Positions 34,562-44,409 of a stretch of 64,000 bases of DNA are shown piece after piece (positions within the stretch are counted from its first letter, which is position 1; each line of letters opens with the position of its first letter). The stretch covers positions 1,488,001 through 1,552,000 of the forward strand of contig NZ_VUOE01000001.1 of NCBI RefSeq assembly GCF_008386635.1, read 5' to 3'. Origin of the DNA: Maribacter flavus. Lineage in GTDB: Bacteria; Bacteroidota; Bacteroidia; Flavobacteriales; Flavobacteriaceae. Under the pieces are notes generated by a model, which did no database searches, had not been told where the DNA came from, and saw only the letters and a list, made by a program, of their open reading frames with translations. Both the position numbers and the translations under genes were made by a program.

Positions 34562-35839
34562 ATGTCCCAAATAAAACGGATTCCAAGCATCCTTGTTTGC
34601 CTTGGTCTTTTATTGTTGTCCGCTTGTAAAAGCGGTTCAAAAACTATATCGGCACCAACGGAAAATTCCAGTTCATCCGTGGAACGGCCCTATGTGGTCC
34701 TGGTTTCCCTGGATGGTTTTCGATGGGACTATGTGGAACGTTTCCAACCTCCGTTCTTGCGTACATTCATAAAAAACGGCGTCAAGGCCTCTTCGTTGAT
34801 TCCATCATTTCCCACGAAGACCTTCCCAAACCATTATACGATAGCCACCGGGATGTACCCCGATAAGCACGGGCTGCTGGGAAATTCCTTCTACAGTCAT
34901 AAAAAGGACAAAACCTACCGCATTGGCAAACGGGAATTTGTGGAAGACGGGTCGTTTTATAACGGCACACCACTTTGGGTACTGGCGGCAAAATCAGGAA
35001 TGGTTTCCGCCAGCTATTTTTTTGTGGGTTCGGAAGCCAATATACATGGTATCTGGCCTACGTACTACAAAAAGTACGATGCGTCCATAAAAAACGAGGA
35101 GCGAGTATCCCAAGTGCTTGATTGGCTCTCCTTGCCCGATGCCCAACGGCCCCATTTGATCACGATGTATTTTTCCGATATGGACGATGTGGGCCATTCG
35201 TTTGGACCCAATGCCGATGCTGAACTGGAACCTGTCTTGATGGCCATGGATTTAAACCTACGCAAGCTTTATGAAGGCATTAAAGCAACGGGTCTGCCCG
35301 TGGACCTAATCATTGTGTCCGACCATGGTATGGCTGAAGTGCCCAAAGAGCGATACATTCCAATAGACCCAATTATAAACAATTCCCTATACACGGTGGT
35401 GGATAACGGGGCCATTGTCAATCTTCATCTGAAAGACCCCAACAATCTTGAAAATACACTAGCGAATCTGCGCCAGAAAGAAAACCATTTTAAGGTGTAC
35501 AAAACAACGAAAACCCCGGGGTTTGAATATGTTCCCAAAAATCCCGATTGGGGAGAAATTCAGGTTGTGCCCAATTTTGGCTATTATTTTGCGAAACGGG
35601 AAAAAATAGACAACGTCATTTCCAAACCCAAAACGTCCTTTGGAGTACATGGCTACGACCCTGCACATAAGGAAATGCACGGGATATTCTATGCCCAAGG
35701 CCCTAGTTTTAAAAGCGGTTTGGAAATCGCTTCTTTTAAGAACATTCATATATACCCCTTGGTATGTAAAATCCTTGGTTTGCCCGTTCCTAAAGATATA
35801 GACGGAAACCTAACTGCAGTTCAGGAGGTTCTTAAATAG
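34562..35839 (+). CDS. Alkaline-phosphatase superfamily nucleotide pyrophosphatase/phosphodiesterase (NPP-like) lipoprotein
   Basis: The 425-residue product has lipobox LLSACKSG (Cys22). The catalytic core shows VSLDGFRWDY (metal-binding Asp51), SFPTKTFPNHYTIATG (nucleophile Thr87), YFSDMDDVGHSFGP (metal Asp and His), IIVSDHGM and SFGVHGYDP. This is the complete ENPP-type metal set for a two-zinc phosphodiesterase acting outside the inner membrane, on nucleotide or lipid phosphodiesters. Substrate class is not predictable from these motifs. It ends 12 bp from the convergent gltX end. Confidence 0.92.
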   Translation: MSQIKRIPSILVCLGLLLLSACKSGSKTISAPTENSSSSVERPYVVLVSLDGFRWDYVERFQPPFLRTFIKNGVKASSLIPSFPTKTFPNHYTIATGMYPDKHGLLGNSFYSHKKDKTYRIGKREFVEDGSFYNGTPLWVLAAKSGMVSASYFFVGSEANIHGIWPTYYKKYDASIKNEERVSQVLDWLSLPDAQRPHLITMYFSDMDDVGHSFGPNADAELEPVLMAMDLNLRKLYEGIKATGLPVDLIIVSDHGMAEVPKERYIPIDPIINNSLYTVVDNGAIVNLHLKDPNNLENTLANLRQKENHFKVYKTTKTPGFEYVPKNPDWGEIQVVPNFGYYFAKREKIDNVISKPKTSFGVHGYDPAHKEMHGIFYAQGPSFKSGLEIASFKNIHIYPLVCKILGLPVPKDIDGNLTAVQEVLK

Positions 35840-35851
35840 CTTAAAAATAGG

Positions 35852-37375
35852 CTAGGCGAGTGCCGAAATCGCCTTGTTTATCCGCTCTAAACTTTCTTCT
35901 TTGCCGATCAACGCCATGATATCGAAAATATGCGGGCCTTTCATGTCACCGACCAAAACCAGACGTAATGGGGGCATGACCTTACCAAAAGACAGTTCCT
36001 TTTCAGAAATCCATTTTTTCACCTCCAATTCCACATTCTCCGAGGAAAAGTCGGTTATGCCGTCTATAAAACTTGCCAAGTTTTGCATGATTTCTTGGGT
36101 ATCGTCCTTCCATTGCTTTTTAACCGCTTTTTCATCGTACTTGGTAGGTGCTACGAAAAAGTAATCACCCAATTCCCAAAAATCCGAAACAAACGTGGCG
36201 CGATCCTTTATCAGGGAAACTACCTTCTGGACATAATCATTAGATGTTGAGGTGATTTCCTTTTCTTTTAAATGTAACTGAAAGGCTTCGGCCAATGTTG
36301 CATCGTCTTTTTGATGCATATACTGCTGATTATACCACTTGGTTTTGTCTGGGTCGAAGCGTGCTCCCGATTTGTGTACCCTTTCCAAGGAGAAGGAATC
36401 CACCAATTCTTCCAAAGTAAACAACTCCTGTTCCGTTCCCGGGTTCCAGCCCAGTAAGGCCAAAAAGTTCACCACGGCTTCCGGAAAATAGCCCGCCTCC
36501 CTGTATCCCACGGATTCGTTCCAAGATAATGGAAAAACAGGAAAACCTCCCTTTTCACCATCCCTCTTGCTCAATTTGCCCTTTCCAACAGGTTTCATGA
36601 TCAGAGGCAAATGCGCAAATTGAGGCGCCTGCCAGCCAAAAGCATCATACAATTGTTGGTGCAGCGCCAAAGAGGGCAGCCATTCCTCGCCCCGTATCAC
36701 ATGGCTGATCTCCATGAGATGGTCGTCTACAATATTGGCCAAATGGTAGGTAGGCATCCCATCGCTTTTAAAAAGCACCTTATCGTCAAGGGTGTTTGTG
36801 TCGATTTCAATATCACCACGTATGATATCCTTCAAATGTAGTTTCTCATCGGGCGGGGTTAAAAAGCGTATGACGTACTCTTCCCCGGCATCTATTCTTC
36901 GTTGTACCTCTTCGGGGGTCATGGAGAGGGAGTTGTCCAGTTTGAGTCGGTTATGCCAATTGTAGATAAAGGTCTTGCCTTTTTTTTCGTGGTCATTTCG
37001 GTGAAAATCCAACTTTTCGGCCGTGTCAAAGGCATAATATGCCTTGCCCTTTTCAATGAGGTCCAGAGCGAATTTTTTGTATAAATGTTTCCGTTCGCTC
37101 TGCCTGTATGGACCATATTTCCCTAAGGTATTGCCCTTAGCGGTTGGGGAGGACGGTCCCTCGTCAAAGGGAATGCCGCACCAGTTCAGCGAATCTACAA
37201 TATATTGCTCCGCACCTTCTACGAACCTGTTCTGGTCCGTGTCCTCAATACGGAGGATAAAATCGCCCTTGTGTTTTTTGGCGAACAGGTAATTGAACAA
37301 AGCGGTCCTAACCCCGCCTATATGCAAAGGTCCCGTGGGACTTGGCGCAAATCGTACTCTAACTTTCTGTGTCAT
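35852..37375 (-). CDS. gltX: Glutamyl-tRNA synthetase
   Basis: The 507-residue class I synthetase charges tRNA-Glu. The HIGH-equivalent motif is at residues 9-21 (FAPSPTGPLHIGG). RIEDTDQNR, WCGIPFDEGP, the KMSKS-equivalent KLSKRDGEKGG near residue 255 and a full anticodon-binding domain follow. ATG 37375 gives the standard start MTQKVRVRFAPSP. It is divergent from the DUF4175 gene with a 176-bp gap. Confidence 0.97.
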   Translation of the reverse strand: MTQKVRVRFAPSPTGPLHIGGVRTALFNYLFAKKHKGDFILRIEDTDQNRFVEGAEQYIVDSLNWCGIPFDEGPSSPTAKGNTLGKYGPYRQSERKHLYKKFALDLIEKGKAYYAFDTAEKLDFHRNDHEKKGKTFIYNWHNRLKLDNSLSMTPEEVQRRIDAGEEYVIRFLTPPDEKLHLKDIIRGDIEIDTNTLDDKVLFKSDGMPTYHLANIVDDHLMEISHVIRGEEWLPSLALHQQLYDAFGWQAPQFAHLPLIMKPVGKGKLSKRDGEKGGFPVFPLSWNESVGYREAGYFPEAVVNFLALLGWNPGTEQELFTLEELVDSFSLERVHKSGARFDPDKTKWYNQQYMHQKDDATLAEAFQLHLKEKEITSTSNDYVQKVVSLIKDRATFVSDFWELGDYFFVAPTKYDEKAVKKQWKDDTQEIMQNLASFIDGITDFSSENVELEVKKWISEKELSFGKVMPPLRLVLVGDMKGPHIFDIMALIGKEESLERINKAISALA

Positions 37376-37551
37376 TTGACAAAGGTATAAAAAGCGATGC
37401 TGAAGGGAAAGGGCTCATTTTGATGGTGGAAATAATTTTATGGAGGCTTCCGGTTCTCGATTTAGTATCGTTAAGTCTCGGATTAAGTGCCTTTTAACAA
37501 ATTTTTTCTGTCCTTAAAAACCAAAAGGGTATATCTTGGTATAAAAATCCT

Positions 37552-40500
37552 TTGCCATTGCAGTTTTACAATCTCATATTAGGAAAATTAAACGACTTTA
37601 TTAAAGCCCATTACACCCAAAAATTGATCAAGGGGGTTATCCTCTTTTTTGCTCTTGGGCTGCTGTTTTTTTTAGCGGTAGTAGGTGTTGAGTTTGCCCT
37701 GTGGTTGAATTCGACCTGGCGGCTCGCCTTGTTTCTTATCTTTTTGGCCGTAGAGCTTTTCCTTTTATACCGATATATTGGAATTCCTCTGTTCTATCTT
37801 TTCAAACTAAAAAAGGGCATCACGCCAAAGGACGCCTCCCTCATGATCGGAAAACATTTCCCGGAAGTTGGCGACAAATTGTACAACCTTTTGGATTTGG
37901 CCGATAATACGGAAAAATCAGAACTGTTGCTGGCAAGTATCGAACAGCGCTCTGAACATCTGAAAACGATTCCTTTTAAAAGGGCCATTAACACCAAGGA
38001 ACCTTTAAAATATGTGAAGTTTGCCTTGTTGCCCTTGATGATTATTGGGCTGTTGTGGATTTCCGGCAATTGGAGTTCCTTTTTTGGAAGTTATTCCCGT
38101 GTAGTCAATTACAATATGGCCTATGAACCTCCCGCGCCTTTTAGGTTCGAATTGTTGAATACACAATTACAGGTAATAGAAAGTAAGCCCTTCACCTTCC
38201 AAGTGGCAACGGAAGGTTCGCTAAAACCGGATAATGTGTACGTTGTTTTTCAGGATAAGGAAATCTTGCTACAAGAGGAAAATGGAGTATTTCAGTATAC
38301 CTTGTCACCGCCCATCACATCGGGGCGATTCATGTTCAAAGGTAGTGGGATAGAGTCCAGGGAATATGGGCTGGTTGCCTTGAAGGCGCCCGCCATATCG
38401 GATTTTAACATGCGATTGGAGTATCCTGCATATATCAATAAACTTCCAGAGGTCATAAAAAGTACCGGAAACGCCTTAATACCCGAAGGAACCAAAATAA
38501 CCTGGGAGATAAAAGGCCAGGACACCGAGGAAATTAAACTAGTTGCAAAGGATACGTCTTTGCTGTTTAACAATAACGGGGACGATTTCAGCCTTTCCAA
38601 AAGAATCTATGCGAATTGGGACTATCAACTGGCCACATCCAATGCCAACATACGGGAATATGAGACCCTAAATTATTCGTTTCAGGTAATCAAGGATGCG
38701 TATCCAACGGTGAAGGTGGAGCAAGTCTTGGACTCCCTTGAACCGAATATTTCCTATTACTCAGGGGAGGCCACGGATGATTATGGACTTAAAAAGATTG
38801 AACTGGTCTATTTTGAACAAGGAAGCGAGCAAGATGAGAACATTATTGAGCTGAGCGGACCAAAATCCAATTTTCATCCATTCTACTATACGTTTCCCTC
38901 TGGGCTGAAATTGGAAGAAGGCAAAAAATATGCCTTCTATTTTAAGGTTACGGACAATGATGCCATCCATGGTGGAAAATCGGTTAAAAGCACTGTGTTC
39001 TCCCAACAAATTTTAGACAATAACCAATTGAAAAACAAAGAGTTGGAGTCTCAACAGTTGCTGATTAACAACTTGGACAAATCCTTGGAAAAGGCTGCCG
39101 AGCAACGTGATAACCTTAAGGAAATCAACACTTTACAGAAAGAAAAAAACCGATTGGATTTTAATGACCAACGTCAGGTATCCGATTTTTTAGAAAAACA
39201 GGAGCGACAGGAGCAATTGATGGAGAAATTCAGCCGGGAACTAAAGGAAAATCTGGAAAAAGGGGCGAAGGACGACAAATTGAACCAGTTATTGCAAGAG
39301 CGTTTGGAGCGGCAGGAAATGGAGGCCAAGAAGAATCAAAAACTTCTGGAAGAACTCAATAAGATTGCCGATAAAATCAACAAAGAGGAACTGACACAAC
39401 GTTTGGAGGAACTGGGCAAAAAACAGCAAAACTCCGAGCGTAGCCTTGAACAATTGGTGGAGCTGACCAAACGGTATTACGTTACCGAAAAGGCCGCACA
39501 GTTGGCAAGCGATCTGGAAAAACTTTCAGAAAAACAGCAAGCGCTTGCCGCAGAAGAAATTGCCACGGAATCCTCAAAACAAGAACAGGAAAAATTGAAC
39601 GGGGAATTTGATAGAATCGCAAAAGATTTGGATGAACTGAAAAAAGACAATGCGGATCTAAAAAAACCTATGGACCTAAGTATCGACAAGGCGAAGCAGG
39701 CGGGAATCCAAGAAAACCAAGATAACGCGTTGGAGGAAATTCAAAACCACGAAGAGTCGAAAGAAAAGTCGGATAACGAAGGCATGGAACAAAGTGCCAA
39801 TAAAACCAAGCAAAATCAAAAATCGGCCGCACAGAAAATGAAGGAAATGAGTGAAGAGCTCGGACAGTCATCCATGAGTGGGTCTTCCGGCAGTGATTCC
39901 GTGGCAGAGGATGCTGAAATGCTGCGTCAGATTTTGGACAACCTCATCATTTTCTCGTTCAAACAGGAAAGTCTCTATGATAAACTGAGCGAACAGGACA
40001 GGGAAGATATTTCCCATTATTCCGAAACTGTTCGTAGCCAAAACGAGCTACGCAGTCTTTTTGAACATGTGGATGATAGTTTGTTTGCGCTTTCGTTGCG
40101 CCAAGCAGAGCTTTCGGAATTTGTGAACGAGCAAATTACAGAGGTCTATTACAACATTGACAAGTCCTTGGAAAGCGTCGCGGAAGGACAAATATACCAA
40201 GGAGTATCCTATCAGAAATACGTGCTTACAGCATCGAACAGTCTCGCTGATTTTTTGGCACATGTGCTTGAAAACATGCAGCAAAGCATGCAAATGGGCC
40301 AGGGAAGCGGTCAAAGCCAGGGAGGATTTCAGCTTCCGGACATCATTAAACAACAACAGTCCCTTGGGGAAAAAATGGGGGAGTCTGGTAGCCAGGGTCA
40401 ATCAGGACAGGAAGGGAATCAACAGGGTAATCAAGGTAAGGAAGGAAACCAAGGAGGAGAACAGGGCATTCAGGGACAAAATGGAGAGCAAGGAGAACAA

Positions 40501-41043
40501 GGGAATAATGGAAACGAGGGAAGTGGGCAAGGAGAAGGTGGTCAATCCGGGGAGGGTGAAAACGGTACTAATAGGCAAAACCAAGGATTCGGAAATTCTC
40601 AAGGCAGCGATGGTTTGAGCGAAAGCGAGCTGCAAGAAATCTATGAAATTTATCAGGAGCAGCAACGCATCAAACAAGAGTTGGAAAGGCAGTTGGAAAA
40701 CCTCATTAATGAAGGTGATCGCAAATTGGGGGAAAAGCTTATTCGCCAAATGGAAGATTTTCAGAACGACCTCCTTGAAAATGGTATTACGCAACGGACA
40801 TTAAGCAAGGCCAACACCATACAATACGAATTGTTGAAACTAGAAAACGCTTCTTTAAAACAAGGAAAAAAAACAGAGCGGGAAAGTAACAGCAACAAAA
40901 AGGACTTCATCAATCCCATAACCACCAAACCCTCATTACTAGATAATTATCGTAACGAGATAGAAATTTTAAATAGACAAGCCTTACCTTTGCGCCAAAA
41001 TTTTCAAAACAAGGTAAAAGAGTACTTCAAAGGCAATGATTGA
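37552..41043 (+). CDS. DUF4175 family large membrane protein
   Basis: The product is about 1160 residues. Three transmembrane segments lie in the first 190 residues (FFALGLLFFLAVVGVEFALW, LFLIFLAVELFLLY, LLPLMIIGLLWISG). An extended periplasmic beta-rich region follows (about 190-480), then a long coiled coil rich in Glu/Lys/Gln (about 485-740). Residues about 945-1025 are a Gly/Gln/Asn/Glu low-complexity segment, followed by a final helical segment. The pattern is that of DUF4175, widespread in Bacteroidota and of unknown function. Start codons are TTG at 37552 or 37558; no in-frame ATG exists near the expected N-terminus. Its end overlaps ybeY by 8 bases. Confidence 0.88.
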   Translation: MPLQFYNLILGKLNDFIKAHYTQKLIKGVILFFALGLLFFLAVVGVEFALWLNSTWRLALFLIFLAVELFLLYRYIGIPLFYLFKLKKGITPKDASLMIGKHFPEVGDKLYNLLDLADNTEKSELLLASIEQRSEHLKTIPFKRAINTKEPLKYVKFALLPLMIIGLLWISGNWSSFFGSYSRVVNYNMAYEPPAPFRFELLNTQLQVIESKPFTFQVATEGSLKPDNVYVVFQDKEILLQEENGVFQYTLSPPITSGRFMFKGSGIESREYGLVALKAPAISDFNMRLEYPAYINKLPEVIKSTGNALIPEGTKITWEIKGQDTEEIKLVAKDTSLLFNNNGDDFSLSKRIYANWDYQLATSNANIREYETLNYSFQVIKDAYPTVKVEQVLDSLEPNISYYSGEATDDYGLKKIELVYFEQGSEQDENIIELSGPKSNFHPFYYTFPSGLKLEEGKKYAFYFKVTDNDAIHGGKSVKSTVFSQQILDNNQLKNKELESQQLLINNLDKSLEKAAEQRDNLKEINTLQKEKNRLDFNDQRQVSDFLEKQERQEQLMEKFSRELKENLEKGAKDDKLNQLLQERLERQEMEAKKNQKLLEELNKIADKINKEELTQRLEELGKKQQNSERSLEQLVELTKRYYVTEKAAQLASDLEKLSEKQQALAAEEIATESSKQEQEKLNGEFDRIAKDLDELKKDNADLKKPMDLSIDKAKQAGIQENQDNALEEIQNHEESKEKSDNEGMEQSANKTKQNQKSAAQKMKEMSEELGQSSMSGSSGSDSVAEDAEMLRQILDNLIIFSFKQESLYDKLSEQDREDISHYSETVRSQNELRSLFEHVDDSLFALSLRQAELSEFVNEQITEVYYNIDKSLESVAEGQIYQGVSYQKYVLTASNSLADFLAHVLENMQQSMQMGQGSGQSQGGFQLPDIIKQQQSLGEKMGESGSQGQSGQEGNQQGNQGKEGNQGGEQGIQGQNGEQGEQGNNGNEGSGQGEGGQSGEGENGTNRQNQGFGNSQGSDGLSESELQEIYEIYQEQQRIKQELERQLENLINEGDRKLGEKLIRQMEDFQNDLLENGITQRTLSKANTIQYELLKLENASLKQGKKTERESNSNKKDFINPITTKPSLLDNYRNEIEILNRQALPLRQNFQNKVKEYFKGND
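40381..40611 (+). repeat. Gly/Gln-rich low-complexity coding stretch
   Basis: This part of the DUF4175 gene encodes about 77 residues made almost entirely of Gly, Gln, Glu, Asn and Ser in irregular GxxG steps (for example GNQGKEGNQGGEQG). The DNA is built from imperfect GGA/CAA-rich units. Confidence 0.8.
40985..40992 (+). promoter_or_regulatory. Candidate internal -7 element for ybeY-mnmG
   Basis: TACCTTTG fits TAnnTTTG and lies 43 bases upstream of the ybeY ATG, inside the end of the DUF4175 gene. It could give ybeY and mnmG their own transcript. Only the motif supports this. Confidence 0.3.
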
Positions 41044-41455
41044 ATTTTATTTTGAGACGGAGGTTAAAATTTCCAATACGGAAAAATACAGGAGCTGGGT
41101 TTCAAAGATTGTTACGACTGAAGGGTATACTATAGGCGAACTGAATTACATTTTTTGCGACGATAGCTATTTGTTGGAAATCAATCAAAAATATTTACGG
41201 CACGACACCCTTACCGATATTATAACCTTTGATTATACCACAGGGAAAACAATGTCGGCAGACATATACATATCCACAGAACGTGTCCGGGAAAATGCTG
41301 TAAGCTACCAAGCAACTTTTGAAAACGAACTTTTACGGGTAATGTCCCATGGTATACTTCATTTAGCTGGGTACAAGGACAAGGAAGAGGAGCACAAAAA
41401 AGAAATGCGCATAAAAGAAGATGAAAAAATAAAAATGTTCCACGTGGAACAGTAG
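41036..41455 (+). CDS. ybeY: Endoribonuclease YbeY / rRNA maturation factor
   Basis: The 139-residue zinc-dependent RNase acts in 16S rRNA 3'-end maturation and ribosome quality control. The [17 protein letters not shown] segment carries the first two His ligands of the HGxLHLxGYDH motif. The third position, usually His, is Asp here. LTDIITFDY and [11 protein letters not shown] are also typical. The ATG overlaps the DUF4175 stop by 8 bases. The last codons (Met-Phe-His-Val-Glu) also form a 16-bp palindrome matching parS. Confidence 0.93.
   Translation: MIEFYFETEVKISNTEKYRSWVSKIVTTEGYTIGELNYIFCDDSYLLEINQKYLRHDTLTDIITFDYTTGKTMSADIYISTERVRENAVSYQATFENELLRVMSHGILHLAGYKDKEEEHKKEMRIKEDEKIKMFHVEQ
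41436..41451. promoter_or_regulatory. parS-like centromere site, copy 1
   Basis: TGTTCCACGTGGAACA is a perfect 16-bp palindrome and close to the general bacterial parS consensus TGTTNCACGTGAAACA bound by ParB. It lies inside the last codons of ybeY, 10 bp before mnmG. Confidence 0.7.
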
Positions 41456-41460
41456 AAATT

Positions 41461-43329
41461 ATGTTTGGAGAAATTTATGATGTTATTGTAGTAGGAGGAG
41501 GCCATGCAGGGGCGGAGGCAACAGCCGCTGCGGCCAATATGGGATCAAAAACACTCTTGGTTACGATGAACCTACAAACAATTGGACAAATGTCCTGCAA
41601 CCCTGCCATGGGCGGAATTGCCAAAGGACAAATCGTTCGTGAAATAGATGCCTTGGGAGGTTATTCCGGAATTATAACGGATAAATCTGCTATTCAGTTT
41701 AAAATGTTGAACAAATCCAAAGGACCGGCCATGTGGAGTCCTCGGGCCCAAAGTGACCGAATGCGATTTGCAGAAGAGTGGCGCCTAGCACTTGAAAGAA
41801 CACCCAATGTAGATTTTTATCAAGAAATGGTGACGGGGCTTCTTTTGGAAAAAAACAAAGTTATGGGGGTTAAAACATCCCTTGGTATTGAAATAAGGGG
41901 AAAATCCGTCATACTTACAAATGGTACTTTTTTAAACGGTTTAATCCATATTGGAGAAAAACAATTTGGAGGTGGAAGGGCCGGAGAAAAGGCTGCAACA
42001 GGAATTACCGAACAATTGGTCGATTTGGGATTTGACAGCGGGCGCATGAAGACCGGTACCCCTCCAAGAGTAGATGGAAGGTCCTTGGACTATTCAAAAA
42101 TGATTCCCCAACCCGGTGACGACAAACCCGAAAAGTTCTCCTATTTAAACACACCTGTATTAAAAAAACAAAGAGACTGTCACATGACCCATACCAGTGC
42201 CCTGGTTCACGACTTGCTACGTGAAGGTTTTGATAGATCTCCCATGTTCAATGGTAGGATAAAGAGTATTGGCCCGAGATACTGTCCGTCCATAGAGGAT
42301 AAGATAAATAGATTTGCCGATAAGGATTCACATCAAATGTTTATAGAGCCTGAAGGATGGGACACTGTTGAAATATATGTAAATGGATTTTCAACCTCAT
42401 TACCGGAAGATGTACAATTTAAAGCATTACGGTCCGTCAAAGGTTTTGAAAATGTCAAATTTTTCCGTCCAGGTTATGCCATAGAATATGATTATTTTCC
42501 ACCAACCCAATTAAAGCACACCTTGGAAACAAAATTGATAGAGAACCTTTATTTTGCAGGTCAGATCAATGGCACCACAGGGTATGAGGAAGCTGCCTCG
42601 CAAGGGCTAATGGCAGGTATCAATGCACATTTAAAAACAAACGAAAAAGACGCTTTTACACTACAACGCGATGAGGCGTACATAGGGGTGTTGATAGACG
42701 ACCTTATCACCAAAGGAACGGAAGAACCTTATAGAATGTTCACTTCGCGAGCAGAATACAGGACCTTATTAAGACAAGATAATGCCGATTTAAGACTAAC
42801 CCCTAAAGGATATGAATTAGGATTGGCAAAAGAGGATAGGTTAAAAAGAATGGAAGAAAAACTAAAGAAATCAGAAGCCTTTGTTAGTTTTTTTAAAAAT
42901 ACCAGTGTACTGCCGGAGCAAATGAATCCAATTCTTGAGGAGGTGAAATCGGCGCCGATAAAACAATCAGATAAAATGTTCAAATTGTTCTCAAGACCAA
43001 AAGTCACCATGGAACATATGCTTACACTGGAATCTGTGTCAGAATTTGTTAGTTCTAATAGCTTGGATAATGAGGTACTCGAACAAGCAGAAATTCAAGT
43101 TAAGTACTCGGGTTATATTGAAAAGGAAAAAGTAAATGCCGATAAATTAAACCGACTTGAATCTGTAAAAATTCCTGATAATTTTGATTATAAGGAATTG
43201 AAATCCTTATCCTTTGAAGCCCGTGAAAAACTATCAGCCATAAAGCCGGTTACTATATCCCAAGCATCCAGAATCAGTGGTGTAACACCGAGTGATATAA
43301 GTGTTCTACTAGTTTACCTTGGTAGGTAA
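41461..43329 (+). CDS. mnmG: tRNA uridine-5-carboxymethylaminomethyl modification enzyme MnmG (GidA)
   Basis: The 622-residue FAD enzyme works with MnmE to modify U34 of several tRNAs. The dinucleotide-binding [15 protein letters not shown] (Gly12-Gly17) opens the protein. [55 protein letters not shown] and the C-terminal helical domain ending [22 protein letters not shown] follow. Length is standard. The gene is flanked by two parS-like palindromes, consistent with the frequent origin-proximal position of gidA. Third positions are more AT-rich than in genes before 41 kb. Confidence 0.97.
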   Translation: MFGEIYDVIVVGGGHAGAEATAAAANMGSKTLLVTMNLQTIGQMSCNPAMGGIAKGQIVREIDALGGYSGIITDKSAIQFKMLNKSKGPAMWSPRAQSDRMRFAEEWRLALERTPNVDFYQEMVTGLLLEKNKVMGVKTSLGIEIRGKSVILTNGTFLNGLIHIGEKQFGGGRAGEKAATGITEQLVDLGFDSGRMKTGTPPRVDGRSLDYSKMIPQPGDDKPEKFSYLNTPVLKKQRDCHMTHTSALVHDLLREGFDRSPMFNGRIKSIGPRYCPSIEDKINRFADKDSHQMFIEPEGWDTVEIYVNGFSTSLPEDVQFKALRSVKGFENVKFFRPGYAIEYDYFPPTQLKHTLETKLIENLYFAGQINGTTGYEEAASQGLMAGINAHLKTNEKDAFTLQRDEAYIGVLIDDLITKGTEEPYRMFTSRAEYRTLLRQDNADLRLTPKGYELGLAKEDRLKRMEEKLKKSEAFVSFFKNTSVLPEQMNPILEEVKSAPIKQSDKMFKLFSRPKVTMEHMLTLESVSEFVSSNSLDNEVLEQAEIQVKYSGYIEKEKVNADKLNRLESVKIPDNFDYKELKSLSFEAREKLSAIKPVTISQASRISGVTPSDISVLLVYLGR

Positions 43330-43337
43330 AGTCATAT

Positions 43338-43353
43338 TGTTCCACGTGGAACG
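43338..43353. promoter_or_regulatory. parS-like centromere site, copy 2
   Basis: TGTTCCACGTGGAACG contains the same 14-bp palindrome GTTCCACGTGGAAC as copy 1, with only the final base different. It lies 9 bp after the mnmG stop in a short intergenic gap. Confidence 0.7.
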
Positions 43354-43377
43354 ATCCATCAAATCCTTCAAAAATAT

Positions 43378-44211
43378 ATGTCAAGATATCTCACCACAAA
43401 GGATTATTTTAACACCCAGGAGGAATTTCATCTAGAATACATATCCGAACTTGATATGCTAAAAACATATCCAGTACCTAAAAATCTAGATAATTATTAC
43501 GACCATCCCGACTATATTTCGCATACAGACCAAAAGAAAACACTTATAGATAAAATCTATCAATTAATTAAAAATTATAGCTTAGATAAAAAAGTCAAAC
43601 TAATCAAAAAACTAAGAACTACTGAAAAAACAATTCTAGATATTGGAGCAGGTACAGGCGACTTTTTAAAATACGCCCAAAAAGATGGTTGGCAAATCCA
43701 CGGGGTAGAACCAAACCATCAAGCAAGAATAAAAGCACTCACAAAAGAAATAACCCTAAAGGAATCACTAGCGGATATACCAGAGGACAAATTTGATGTT
43801 ATCACATTATGGCATGTACTTGAACACATTCCAGATTTGGAAAGCGAAATAAAAAATATTCAAAATAAACTAAAACTGAACGGATACTTAGTTATAGCGG
43901 TACCAAATTACAAATCCTATGACGCCAAACACTACAAACAATTCTGGGCTGCTTACGACACCCCAAGACATTTATGGCACTTCTCCAAGGAATCAATAAA
44001 AAGACTTTTTAAACCATACAAACTGAAACTAGTTCAAACGAAACCAATGCTTTTCGATTCCTTTTATGTATCCCTACTTTCCGAAAAGTATAAAAGCAGT
44101 AAGAATAATTATTTAATGGCTTTTTTGATAGGATTGGTATCAAACCTCAAAGGCATACTCAGCAAAGAATATTCTTCCCATATATATATTCTTAAAAAGC
44201 TAAATAACTAA
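43378..44211 (+). CDS. Class I SAM-dependent methyltransferase
   Basis: The 277-residue product shows motif I ILDIGAGTGDFLKYA near residue 87 and motif II-like HGVEPN. FDVITLWHVLEHIPD follows, then LNGYLVIAVPNYKSYDAKHYKQFWAAYDTPRHLWHFSKES. This DTPRHLWHF pattern is typical of methyltransferases of the UbiG/type 12 group found in envelope-related clusters. The substrate is unknown. The gene is strongly AT-rich compared with its neighbours. It starts 25 bp after the second parS-like site. Confidence 0.88.
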   Translation: MSRYLTTKDYFNTQEEFHLEYISELDMLKTYPVPKNLDNYYDHPDYISHTDQKKTLIDKIYQLIKNYSLDKKVKLIKKLRTTEKTILDIGAGTGDFLKYAQKDGWQIHGVEPNHQARIKALTKEITLKESLADIPEDKFDVITLWHVLEHIPDLESEIKNIQNKLKLNGYLVIAVPNYKSYDAKHYKQFWAAYDTPRHLWHFSKESIKRLFKPYKLKLVQTKPMLFDSFYVSLLSEKYKSSKNNYLMAFLIGLVSNLKGILSKEYSSHIYILKKLNN

Positions 44212-44379
44212 ATAGGTAATCGCACAATAAGAAATAAAAGTAAATAAGGTTATACCATACCCTTATAATAAAAAAGGTCTTAAAATAGCTTAAAATGTGG
44301 TGAGTTAAATAACATAAACCAATAAAAAGTAAAATTTACATAAGAAATAACTATACTCTATATATTAACTAAGCTTTCT

Positions 44380-44387
44380 TACTTTTG
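44380..44387 (+). promoter_or_regulatory. Candidate -7 promoter element for the OmpH-like gene
   Basis: TACTTTTG fits TAnnTTTG and ends 22 bases before the ATG at 44410. No -33 element is evident. Confidence 0.4.
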
Positions 44388-44409
44388 CCACAAATTAATA
44401 AAAACAAAA

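Noticed and set aside
40381-40611. Gly/Gln-rich repeat taken for a CRISPR-like array
   Set aside because: Units are irregular, in frame and without spacers; it is low-complexity coding sequence. No CRISPR array or cas gene was seen anywhere in the window.
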